From contig CADBQZ010000216.1 of the NCBI GenBank assembly GCA_902796865.1, forward strand, positions 1 to 10,568: 10,568 nt of DNA. The letters run 5' to 3'. Positions 1 through 6,599 of the stretch are shown here, one piece after another. Both the position numbers and the translations under genes were made by a program. Below the pieces are notes generated by a model, which did not search any database, was not told where the DNA came from, and worked only from the letters and a program-made list of their open reading frames with translations. How positions within the stretch are numbered: position 1 is the first letter of the stretch; each line of letters begins with the position of its first letter. This stretch comes from an uncultured Ruminococcus sp. GTDB taxonomy: Bacteria > Bacillota > Clostridia > Oscillospirales > Ruminococcaceae.

Positions 1-567
1 AAGTACAACTATCACAGCCACAACAAGACCTATACCAAATCCGATACCGAGCGATATCAGTATCATCTTAGGCTTATATCCCGAAAGACTGCTTTCAACT
101 TGTGAGAGAAATTCATTGAACGCTTCATTATATTTTCCGTTGTGAAGATATTCTGCAACATCGCTTCCTATCTCCTGACATTTCTCATCACCAAACACGT
201 TTTTACCATAACCGGTACCCGATATTGCCCAGTCACGATCTTCCATGCTGACAAGCAGGATTATACCGTCATTTTTCTTTCCGGTACCGTATCCGCTCTT
301 GTTGTAAAAAGCATCTGCAAAATCCTGTGCATTTTTTCCTTCTATCGAATATGTCGTGTATATAACTACATCAAAATCATACTTTTTGGTTATATCGCTT
401 ATTTTGCTTTCAAGCGACTCTATCTGTCCGTCGTCAAGAAGCATCTCTTTATCAACGACTCTTGGAAGATCAGAATTATTAAGCTCCGCAAAAACTGTCA
501 TCGAAAGAGGGAGCATCATCATAAGACAAGCAGCGAATGCCGCCAATATTTTTTTAGTTCTTATCAT
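1..567 (-). CDS. TPM-domain exported membrane protein (YdjH/YgcG-like), 3' end off window
   Basis: The frame is open from the ATG at 567 to the left edge (189 residues, no stop), so the C-terminus is missing. Residues 1-27 form a signal peptide: basic MIRTKK, a hydrophobic core, and a likely cleavage site after VFA (residue 27). Residues about 33-160 match a TPM (TLP18.3/Psb32/MOLO-1) domain: the start resembles 'VVDKEMLLDDGQIESLESKI', followed by a central VVIYTT strand, a GYGTGKKNDGIILLVSMEDRD segment and a GTGYG motif. A membrane segment spans about 168-189. TPM domains are extracytoplasmic and have been linked to photosystem repair, phosphatase activity and membrane-protein assembly; the substrate here is unknown. 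GGAGGG (575-580) sits 7 bases before ATG567. A GTG at 570 is in frame, but its spacing is only 4 bases. The gene follows the zinc-ribbon gene by 13 bases, as in ydjG-ydjH-type operons. Confidence 0.85.
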   Translation of the reverse strand, partial: MIRTKKILAAFAACLMMMLPLSMTVFAELNNSDLPRVVDKEMLLDDGQIESLESKISDITKKYDFDVVIYTTYSIEGKNAQDFADAFYNKSGYGTGKKNDGIILLVSMEDRDWAISGTGYGKNVFGDEKCQEIGSDVAEYLHNGKYNEAFNEFLSQVESSLSGYKPKMILISLGIGFGIGLVVAVIVVL

Positions 568-580
568 CACAATTCCCTCC

Positions 581-1672
581 TTAAAGCAGATTTATGAGCG
601 CTGCTATACCGGAAGCTACCGCTCCGACACCTGCGAACACACCTAAAAAGTACTTCCAGAAAAGACCTTTATCCATCGGAAGATCGCCGACAAATTTGCC
701 CGTCTGTCCATTCATTGCGAACATAAACTTCTGATCTTTCCATGTAGTATTGAGTATCCATACCGGCATAAGTGCATAATTGCAGCTATTATCGAAAAAG
801 CTTACGTTTTTCATTTCCGAAGTTACGGTAGTATATCCAAGTACAGTTCTTCTGAAAGCATCTTCTGCGCTCTGAGTTATACGCTCATTTGCTCTTCCGA
901 CGCTCTGTTCCTTAGTAACATCATACTTATCAGCAAGATAACCTGAAAGATAGCCGGTATTGAAGTTCTTGAAATCATTATAGTCAAAAGGCTCTATCGA
1001 CTCCATAAGGTCATCAGGCATCTTTTCAGAACCGTCAACAGGTATATTGCTGAACTTTATATTACCGTCACGATATACCTTGAAGTGTGATGTCTCGGTA
1101 TATTCATATGAGCTGTCGCTCCAGTGCCTTACCTTTGTTGCATGGAAAATAAAGTGTGAATCGGTATTGCTCGAAAAAAGCCAGAAAGGAACATAAATGC
1201 CTTTTATTTCATCTATGTGGTTTTCCTGTTTGAACACCTTAGGAAGAAGTCTTTTTCCTTTAAGGTGGTTCATCATGCCCTCTTTAGCTGCCTTCTTGTC
1301 AAGTTTGAACGGTATTACCCAATCAGGACGCAGGTCGCCTTCAAAGCTTGATTTAAGCACAACAGGACTATCGCAATAAGGACAAGCTGTCGCACCTGTT
1401 ACTTCCTCGGCGATTATCTCACCGCCGCATGACTTGCAGACATAAACGTTCATTCCGTTTAGTTCTTCGGTGCTCCACTGTGCTTCTGTTCCATCGTTCC
1501 ATTCTCTTTGCTCCGGTTTGGCTGCATTGCCCTGAGCTTCCTCCTGAGACTGCTTTAAAGCCTCAACATCGAATTCAGCATCACAATACGGGCAGACCAT
1601 TTTTTGTGTACCGCTGTCAAATTTGACCTCGCCTCCGCAGCATGGACATTTATATTCAAGTAAGGTAGACAT
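581..1672 (-). CDS. Double zinc-ribbon protein with C-terminal membrane anchor (YdjG-like)
   Basis: This 363-residue protein begins with two TFIIB-like zinc ribbons. The first uses C9/C12 and C27/C30, the second C79/C82 and C97/C100, separated by an acidic, Gln-rich linker (about 38-70). A long middle domain (about 110-330) has no catalytic motif I recognise. The C-terminus (about 337-363) is a Gly/Ala-rich hydrophobic helix, a likely single membrane anchor with the ribbons in the cytoplasm. Some databases label this family 'TFIIB-type zinc ribbon-containing protein' or relate it loosely to helicases; I see no helicase motif. The nearest known context is B. subtilis YdjG, encoded with YdjH (TPM) and YdjI (SPFH) in the PspA envelope-stress operon. 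The start is supported by GGAGGAAGGA (1676-1685). The gene lies 18 bases after the SPFH gene, and its stop codon abuts the ribosome binding site of the TPM gene, so translation is probably coupled. Molecular function is unknown. Confidence 0.85.
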   Translation of the reverse strand: MSTLLEYKCPCCGGEVKFDSGTQKMVCPYCDAEFDVEALKQSQEEAQGNAAKPEQREWNDGTEAQWSTEELNGMNVYVCKSCGGEIIAEEVTGATACPYCDSPVVLKSSFEGDLRPDWVIPFKLDKKAAKEGMMNHLKGKRLLPKVFKQENHIDEIKGIYVPFWLFSSNTDSHFIFHATKVRHWSDSSYEYTETSHFKVYRDGNIKFSNIPVDGSEKMPDDLMESIEPFDYNDFKNFNTGYLSGYLADKYDVTKEQSVGRANERITQSAEDAFRRTVLGYTTVTSEMKNVSFFDNSCNYALMPVWILNTTWKDQKFMFAMNGQTGKFVGDLPMDKGLFWKYFLGVFAGVGAVASGIAALINLL

Positions 1673-1690
1673 ATATCCTTCCTCCGTTTA

Positions 1691-2971
1691 TTATGGTCTT
1701 GGGCTTCCGCATTCGATGCAGAACTTACCCTTGTTTTCAGTGCCGCATGAACACGTCCAACTGTCTGACTGCGGCTTTGGTTTTCCGCATTCGATACAGA
1801 ATTTACCTGTATTCTGTGTTCCGCACGAGCACTGCCAGCTTCCCTGAGGCGCAGGCTTTGGCTTTCCGCATTCGATACAGAACTTACCTGTATTCTGTGC
1901 GCCGCATGAACACTGCCAGCCGTTTGCTGCCGGTGCAGCTGCCTGCTGCTGTGCAGCCTGCTGCTGCTGACCCATAGCAAAAAGATTCTGTGCATTCATT
2001 CCGCCTGCCTGTGCAGCCATATTCATTCCCATAAAGCCTGCCATAGCGCCAGCCGAATTGCCTGCGGCTGTTTTCATAGCCTCTGCCTGTGCGTTGACCA
2101 TTGCAGCTCCTGCCATATTTCCGTTACGGAATACAGCAGTCTTCTGCATCTCCTTTATCATATCCTCGTCTTCCTTAGGTGCTGTTATCGAATTGATAGC
2201 GACCGATACGATAGAAAGACCTCTGAGTTCCTTCCACTTCTTTGTAAGAACTTCATTCATAGCATCAGCAAATTCCATTGTATGACCAGGAAGCGCACTG
2301 TATCTTACCCCCTGCTCTGAAAGCTTTGCGAATGCCGGCTGGAGCGCACTTAAAAATTCTGCCTTTAACTGCTTATCAATATCTTCTCTTGTGTACTCTC
2401 TTTCAACATTTCCGCAAACGTTTGTGTAGAAAAGCATAGGATCGCTTATCTTGTATGAGAACACGCCGTTACATCTTACTGATATATCTATATCAAGTCC
2501 GATATTGTTATCCACTACTCTGAAAGGAACAGGGTTCGGCGTACCAAACTTGTTGTCAACGAGTTCCTTTGTATTAAAGTAGTAAACTCTCTGGTCGTTT
2601 CCTGTGTCTCCGCCGTATGATATTCTCTTGCCGATAGTCTTGAAAGTCTCTTTTATGCTTGTTCCAAGACTTCCTGAAAATAGGCTCGGCTCTGTTGACA
2701 TATCGTATGTATATTCTCCCGGCTCAGCACATATCTCGACGACCTTGCCCTTGTCAACGATTATCATACACTGTCCGTCTGCAACAACGATACCGCTTCC
2801 GTTAGTGATTATATTGTCGCTTCCCTTTGTGTTTGAAGAACGCTTGCCTACTCTTTTGTCTCCTTTTACTGCAAGAACATCTGCCGGCAATGATTCACAA
2901 ACGAAAAAGTCCTTCCATGTATCCGCAAGTGTACCGCCTGCCGCTCCCAATACTGCTTTGATAAGTCCCAT
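1691..2971 (-). CDS. SPFH-domain protein with three C-terminal zinc ribbons (YdjI-like)
   Basis: This 426-residue protein belongs to the SPFH (stomatin/prohibitin/flotillin/HflKC) family often misnamed 'virion core protein'. Residues about 20-270 form the SPFH domain, including a conserved 'GSGIVVADGQCMIIVDKGKV' strand region and the stretch after IKETFKTIGKR. Residues about 275-350 are a Met/Ala/Gln-rich linker ending in runs of glutamine and alanine. The tail holds three near-identical CxC-x8-CxxC zinc ribbons: C354/356/365/368, C381/383/392/395 and C407/409/418/421. No transmembrane helix is evident, so it probably oligomerises on the inner face of the membrane. In B. subtilis, YdjI works with YdjG and YdjH and links the stress protein PspA to the membrane; a similar role here is inference, and no pspA is visible in the window. 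The start is supported by AAGGGAG (2979-2985) 7 bases upstream. It is the first gene of the trio, 71 bases after the transketolase genes. Confidence 0.9.
   Translation of the reverse strand: MGLIKAVLGAAGGTLADTWKDFFVCESLPADVLAVKGDKRVGKRSSNTKGSDNIITNGSGIVVADGQCMIIVDKGKVVEICAEPGEYTYDMSTEPSLFSGSLGTSIKETFKTIGKRISYGGDTGNDQRVYYFNTKELVDNKFGTPNPVPFRVVDNNIGLDIDISVRCNGVFSYKISDPMLFYTNVCGNVEREYTREDIDKQLKAEFLSALQPAFAKLSEQGVRYSALPGHTMEFADAMNEVLTKKWKELRGLSIVSVAINSITAPKEDEDMIKEMQKTAVFRNGNMAGAAMVNAQAEAMKTAAGNSAGAMAGFMGMNMAAQAGGMNAQNLFAMGQQQQAAQQQAAAPAANGWQCSCGAQNTGKFCIECGKPKPAPQGSWQCSCGTQNTGKFCIECGKPKPQSDSWTCSCGTENKGKFCIECGSPRP
1694..1918 (-). repeat. Three in-frame copies of a 66-bp zinc-ribbon unit
   Basis: The units lie at 1918-1853, 1837-1772 and 1759-1694, separated by 15 and 12 bases. 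Each encodes W-x-C-S-C-G-x-x-N-x-G-K-F-C-I-E-C-G-x-P-x-P. Units 1 and 2 differ at one residue (Ala or Thr after the first Gly), and their DNA is also nearly identical around the GGCAAATTC/TGTATCGAATGC-type core. Unit 3 is more diverged (T, E, K and S/R changes), which suggests that unit 3 is the ancestral end and that units 1 and 2 arose by a later tandem duplication. Confidence 0.9.
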
Positions 2972-3006
2972 AAATAAACTCCCTTCGATATAAGATATTA
3001 TTTTTA

Positions 3007-3036
3007 AGCAAACATTTTATAAATTCAGTGTTTGCT
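3007..3036 (-). other. Short inverted repeat between the transketolase and SPFH genes
   Basis: AGCAAACA and TGTTTGCT arms (8 bp, perfect) flank a 14-base AT-rich loop inside the 71-base gap 2972-3042. In transcript direction the hairpin begins 7 bases after the transketolase stop codon and is followed by TAAAAATAAT rather than a T-tract, so it is a poor intrinsic terminator. It could be an mRNA-stability hairpin, a weak terminator, or a protein-binding dyad marking the start of a separate SPFH-operon transcript. I could not pick a convincing -35/-10 pair in this gap. Confidence 0.4.
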
Positions 3037-3042
3037 CTGATT

Positions 3043-3987
3043 TTATTTAAGTGCTTTTTTTACTCTGCTTACGATATTCTCTGCACAAAGACCATATTCT
3101 TTAAGAAGGTCTGTCGCAGGACCTGAATGACCGTATTCATCATTTACACCTATCCTTATTACAGGTACCGGATAGTTTTCAGTAACTACCTCCGCTACCG
3201 CTGAACCCAGTCCTCCTATGATGCTGTGTTCCTCAACAGTCATAAGTATGCCTGAATTTTCTGCTGCTGTTATGATAATGTCCTTGTCGATAGGCTTTAT
3301 AGTATGTATATTTATTACCCCTGCATTTATTCCCTCTTTTTTGAGTTCATCTGATGCCTTTACAGCCTCATATACCATAAGTCCTGTAGCGATTATAGTT
3401 ATATCGCTTCCCTCACGAAGAGTTACTCCCTTGCCAAGCTCGAATTCATAGCTTTCCCTGTCATTGAAAACAGGAGCCGCAAGCCTTCCAAACCTTAGAT
3501 ATACAGGGCCTTCCATTTCTGCGGCAGCTTTTACTGCTGCTCTTGCCTCAACATCATCAGCCGGATTTATTATAGTCATGCCCGGGATAGTTCTCATAAG
3601 AGCAATATCCTCGTTGCACTGATGTGTAGCACCGTCTTCACCGACAGAGATACCTGCATGAGTTGCTCCTATCTTGACATTAAGTCCTGGATAACCTATA
3701 GAGTTTCTTACAACTTCATATGCTCTTCCAGCCGCAAACATTGCAAAGCTGCTTGCAAAAGGTATTTTTCCGCAGGCTGCAAGTCCTGCCGCAACACCCA
3801 TCATATCCGCCTCAGCTATGCCGCAGTCAAAAAATCTTTCGGGATATGCCTTTTTGAAAATTGCTGTTTTTGTAGCCGCTGCAAGATCAGCATCCAATAC
3901 GATTATGTCTTCATTTTCTGCCGCAAGCTCTTTTAATGCGTTTCCGTAGCTTTCTCTTGTAGCGATCTTTTCCATATTATCAGACAT
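3043..3987 (-). CDS. Transketolase, C-terminal subunit
   Basis: This 314-residue protein carries the pyrimidine-binding and C-terminal domains of a split transketolase. With the N-terminal subunit and thiamine diphosphate it would move two-carbon ketol units between sugar phosphates in the non-oxidative pentose phosphate pathway, in the cytoplasm. Visible signatures are RESYGNAL near the start, the FDCGIAEADMMGVAAGLA segment with the expected catalytic glutamate E59 that activates the cofactor, and the THAGISVGEDGATHQ loop (about 109-123) with sugar-phosphate-binding histidines. The C-terminal domain (about 190-314) includes the EEHSIIGGLGSAVAE and GHSGPATDLLKEYGL motifs. The length is typical of the split form. 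The start at 3987 is set by GGAGGGG (3996-4002), 8 bases upstream and inside the last codons of the N-subunit gene, so the two are likely coupled and made in equal amounts. A dedicated role beyond the pentose pathway cannot be excluded. Confidence 0.93.
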   Translation of the reverse strand: MSDNMEKIATRESYGNALKELAAENEDIIVLDADLAAATKTAIFKKAYPERFFDCGIAEADMMGVAAGLAACGKIPFASSFAMFAAGRAYEVVRNSIGYPGLNVKIGATHAGISVGEDGATHQCNEDIALMRTIPGMTIINPADDVEARAAVKAAAEMEGPVYLRFGRLAAPVFNDRESYEFELGKGVTLREGSDITIIATGLMVYEAVKASDELKKEGINAGVINIHTIKPIDKDIIITAAENSGILMTVEEHSIIGGLGSAVAEVVTENYPVPVIRIGVNDEYGHSGPATDLLKEYGLCAENIVSRVKKALK

Positions 3988-3992
3988 TCCTA

Positions 3993-4832
3993 TTACCCCT
4001 CCAGTTCCTTGAGCTGTGCATCAAGCTCATTCATAGCTTTGTTGTATTCTTCTTCGTTCGGCGCTTTTCCATGCCATGAAACATTATCTTCCATGAAAGA
4101 AACACCCTTGCCCTTGATACTTTTCTGTATTATAGCAACCGGTCTTCCATCGGTATTGTCCGCTTCGGCAAATGTTTTCTCAATAGAATCCATGTCATGT
4201 GCGTCCATAGTAAGCACCTTCCAGCCGAAAGCTTCAAACTTATCGGTTATAGGTTCAGGTGAGCATACTTCGGAAAGTCTTCCGTCTATCTGCAAACCAT
4301 TGTAATCTACTATAGCAACAAGGTTGTCAAGCTTATAGTGACTTGCGAACATTGCTGCTTCCCAGACCTGACCCTCTTCAACTTCTCCGTCACCGAGTAC
4401 TGTATATACTTTGTAAGTCTTTTTATCAAGCTTTCCTGCAAGCGCCATTCCGCAGGCAGCAGATATGCCCTGTCCTAAAGAACCGCTGGACATATCAACG
4501 CCCTTTATGCTGATACAAGGGTGTCCCTGGAGCATTGCGCCTATGTGACGAAGCTTTTTTAACTCACCTTCCGAAAAATATCCTTTCAGTGTAAGTGCCG
4601 CATAAAGTGCCGGTGCACAGTGTCCCTTTGAAAGAACGAATCTGTCTCTGTCAGGATCCTCTGCCTTCTGAGGATCAACATTCATTTTTTCAAAATAAAG
4701 ATATGCTAAAAGATCGGCGATAGAAAGAGAACCGCCCGGGTGTCCGGATCTTGCATTGTATGTGCCCTCGATTATCCCTTTCCTGATGCGGCAGGCTGCT
4801 GCCTGCAAAGACCTTTTGCTTTTATCGTCCAT
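3993..4832 (-). CDS. Transketolase, N-terminal subunit
   Basis: This 279-residue protein is the diphosphate-binding half of a split transketolase. The thiamine-diphosphate motif starts with GDGE (147-150) and runs through EEGQVWEAA to DYNG with N178, which should bind the Mg-diphosphate. Other family marks are SGHPGGSLS (29-37, H31), SKGH (68-71), the SSGSLGQG loop (115-122) and WHGKAP (253-258). Size and domain content match the usual N-subunit; the break from the partner falls at the normal domain boundary, and both halves have their own ribosome binding site, so this is a true two-subunit enzyme and not a frameshifted single gene. The start at 4832 is supported by AGGAGGT (4838-4844), 5 bases upstream. 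The gene lies 24 bases after the HAD phosphatase gene and 5 bases before the C-subunit gene, indicating one transcript. Confidence 0.93.
   Translation of the reverse strand: MDDKSKRSLQAAACRIRKGIIEGTYNARSGHPGGSLSIADLLAYLYFEKMNVDPQKAEDPDRDRFVLSKGHCAPALYAALTLKGYFSEGELKKLRHIGAMLQGHPCISIKGVDMSSGSLGQGISAACGMALAGKLDKKTYKVYTVLGDGEVEEGQVWEAAMFASHYKLDNLVAIVDYNGLQIDGRLSEVCSPEPITDKFEAFGWKVLTMDAHDMDSIEKTFAEADNTDGRPVAIIQKSIKGKGVSFMEDNVSWHGKAPNEEEYNKAMNELDAQLKELEG
3996..4002 (-). promoter_or_regulatory. Ribosome binding site of transketolase C-subunit inside the N-subunit gene
   Basis: GGAGGGG is formed by the last codons (Leu-Glu-Gly-stop region) of the N-subunit gene and lies 8 bases before the C-subunit ATG at 3987. 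Ribosomes finishing the first subunit arrive directly on this site, which favours coupled, stoichiometric synthesis of the two halves. Confidence 0.85.
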
Positions 4833-4856
4833 ATTATACCTCCTGATTTATTCCGA

Positions 4857-5669
4857 TCACAGTTTTCCTGTGAATATTTTTTCTATCAATTCCGATACAG
4901 CGCCTTCATTGCTTGATCTTTCAAGCACTATGTCTGCTGCCTTTTTGACTTCCGGCTGTGCATTCATAGGTGCTGCGCCTATGTCCGCCGCTGAAAGCAT
5001 CTCTATATCATTATTATAATCTCCTGCCGCTATCACCTTTTTGCTTTCAAGGTGCATAAGCTTTATGTATTCTTTAAGCGCCGTTCCCTTTGAGCTTCCT
5101 TTGGGAAGTATCTCAAAATAGCATCTGTCAGACCTCACAAAATCTACCGGAAGCTCCTTATCTTTTACAAAATCAGCGATCTCGGTTATTCTTTCGGGGC
5201 TGTCCGCAAAAAGGACTTTATGCCAGCCTATCTCTTCCATATCATTTATATCGACATAGGCAGGCTTTACCTGACAAAGTTCGACATGACGCCTCTCATA
5301 TTCATTATTGCATACAACATAGATATTGTCAAGTCTTAAAACTTCACAGCCTGTATTTTCAAATTTGTTTAATATTGTTACAGCTATTTCCTTAGCGCCC
5401 TTTTCAAGTTCAAATGTATAAAGAGGCTTTTTTTCTTTTATATCATATATAAGAGAACCATTATACATAACAGCAGGAATATCTATCTCAAGCTGAGTTA
5501 AAAATCTCTCTGCCGCCTGAAGCGTTCTTCCTGTAGCTATAGTAAACTGTCCTCTGCATTCTCTGAAACGGTCTATCGCTTCCTTATCCTCTTTAAGAAC
5601 TCTTTTGTCATCTGTAAGAAGCGTTCCGTCCAGATCTGTTATCAAAAAATATCCTGATAGATCCGGCAT
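4857..5669 (-). CDS. Cof-type HAD-superfamily phosphatase
   Basis: This 270-residue hydrolase has all four HAD motifs: I, DLDGTLL with nucleophile D12 and acid/base D14; II, ATGRT with T46; III, K194 in SSKGTAL; and IV, GDYNND with D217 and D221 for Mg2+. The large insert between motifs II and III (about 75-185) is the C2-type cap that sets substrate choice, placing it in the Cof/YwpJ/YidA group of sugar-phosphate and small-metabolite phosphatases. The length is typical. The actual substrate cannot be read from sequence; its position 24 bases upstream of the transketolase genes makes a sugar phosphate plausible, but that is only context. The start at 5669 follows GAAAGGT (5679-5685) by 9 bases, and the gene begins 18 bases after the pseudouridine synthase stop codon, consistent with one operon. 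Confidence 0.92.
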   Translation of the reverse strand: MPDLSGYFLITDLDGTLLTDDKRVLKEDKEAIDRFRECRGQFTIATGRTLQAAERFLTQLEIDIPAVMYNGSLIYDIKEKKPLYTFELEKGAKEIAVTILNKFENTGCEVLRLDNIYVVCNNEYERRHVELCQVKPAYVDINDMEEIGWHKVLFADSPERITEIADFVKDKELPVDFVRSDRCYFEILPKGSSKGTALKEYIKLMHLESKKVIAAGDYNNDIEMLSAADIGAAPMNAQPEVKKAADIVLERSSNEGAVSELIEKIFTGKL

Positions 5670-5687
5670 TTTATAATTACCTTTCTG

Positions 5688-6599
5688 TTATCTCTTTAGC
5701 TTTTCAAGTATATCACTGAAATACTCCGGAAGCTCGCTTTCAAATTCCATATACCTTCCTGTATCCGGATGTACAAAGCCTATTTTTCCGGCATGAAGAC
5801 ACTGTCCCTCAATGCCCTTATAAGCCTTTCCGTAGACATCATCACCTAAGACCGGATGTCCGATATATGAAAGATGCACCCTTATCTGGTGTGTTCTTCC
5901 TGTTTCAAGGACACATTTCACAAACGCATATTTTTCAAACTGTTCCAGTACTTCATAATGTGTCACTGCATTCTTTGAATTTTTCAAGGTAACACACATC
6001 TTTTTACGGTCTTTTACATCACGTCCGATAGGAGCATCTATCCTGCCTTTCGGTTCCTTGAACCTTCCCGAGGCTATACAGCGATATTCTCTTGTAAAAC
6101 TGTGTTCCTTTATCTGCTCTGCAAGCTTTTTATGTGCATCGTCTGTCTTTGCGACCATAAGAAGTCCGCTCGTATTTTTATCTATCCTATGAACTATACC
6201 GGGACGTATAACACCGTTTATACCCGAAAGTTCACCTTTGCAGTGATACAAAAGAGCATTTACAAGCGTTCCGTCATAATTTCCGGGCGCAGGGTGTACG
6301 ACCATTCCTTTAGGCTTATTCACAACTACAAGACTTTCGTCTTCATAGACTATATCAAGCGGTATATTTTCAGGCTTTGCTTCAAGTGATACCGGTTCGG
6401 GAATGATAAGAACGACCTTTTCGCCTGCCGAAAGCTTATGATTCTTTTTGGCGGTCTTTCCGTTGATACTTACCTGTCCGTCTGCTATAAGTGTCTGTAT
6501 CATGCTCCGTGTAAGCGTATCCTCTTTTTCCGTGAGCCATTTGTCAAGTCTCTTTCCCGAATCTTCATCAATAGCTTCAAGCAGCCGCTGTTCACTCAT
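5688..6599 (-). CDS. rluD: RluA/RluD-family 23S rRNA pseudouridine synthase (YlyB-like)
   Basis: This 303-residue enzyme should convert uridines in RNA, most likely large-subunit rRNA, to pseudouridine. Residues about 16-70 form an S4 RNA-binding domain (RLDKWLTEK, then RSMIQTLIADGQVSING). The catalytic domain contains VVNKPKGMVVHPAPG (92-106), the family signature HRIDKNTSGLL with catalytic D140, and GRTHQIRVHL (234-243). The length is normal for RluD-type enzymes with S4 domains. The place directly after lspA matches B. subtilis ylyB. RluD is the best family-level symbol, but the exact target uridines in this organism are not known from sequence, and other RluA paralogues could exist elsewhere. 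The start codon ATG6599 lies inside the end of lspA (8-base overlap, ATGAGTGA), with AAGGTGG (6606-6612) 6 bases upstream, so translation is coupled to lspA. Confidence 0.92.
   Translation of the reverse strand: MSEQRLLEAIDEDSGKRLDKWLTEKEDTLTRSMIQTLIADGQVSINGKTAKKNHKLSAGEKVVLIIPEPVSLEAKPENIPLDIVYEDESLVVVNKPKGMVVHPAPGNYDGTLVNALLYHCKGELSGINGVIRPGIVHRIDKNTSGLLMVAKTDDAHKKLAEQIKEHSFTREYRCIASGRFKEPKGRIDAPIGRDVKDRKKMCVTLKNSKNAVTHYEVLEQFEKYAFVKCVLETGRTHQIRVHLSYIGHPVLGDDVYGKAYKGIEGQCLHAGKIGFVHPDTGRYMEFESELPEYFSDILEKLKR

Noticed and set aside
484..567. Lipobox in the TPM protein signal sequence (Cys at residue 14), which would make it an LspA substrate
   Set aside because: The residues before Cys are F-A-A, the hydrophobic stretch before it is too short, and a strongly hydrophobic segment continues to a good VFA cleavage site at residue 27.
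142..597. Open plus-strand frame of 151 codons
   Set aside because: It lies antisense to the TPM gene, whose signal peptide, domain motifs and ribosome binding site are clear; the antisense product looks like composition-driven noise.
1555..1995. Open minus-strand frame of 146 codons rich in Arg, Ser and Ala with apparent internal repeats
   Set aside because: It is a second frame of the zinc-ribbon repeats of the SPFH gene and the start of the next gene; the repeats are explained by the real frame, which has clear family motifs and its own ribosome binding site.
1691..2971. Phage origin suggested by the 'virion core protein' label used for this SPFH family
   Set aside because: That label is a legacy annotation; no structural, integrase or lysis genes are nearby and the sequence style matches its housekeeping neighbours.
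3985..4002. Frameshift splitting a single transketolase gene
   Set aside because: Each half has its own start and ribosome binding site, each is of normal subunit length, and the break is at the known domain boundary of two-subunit transketolases.
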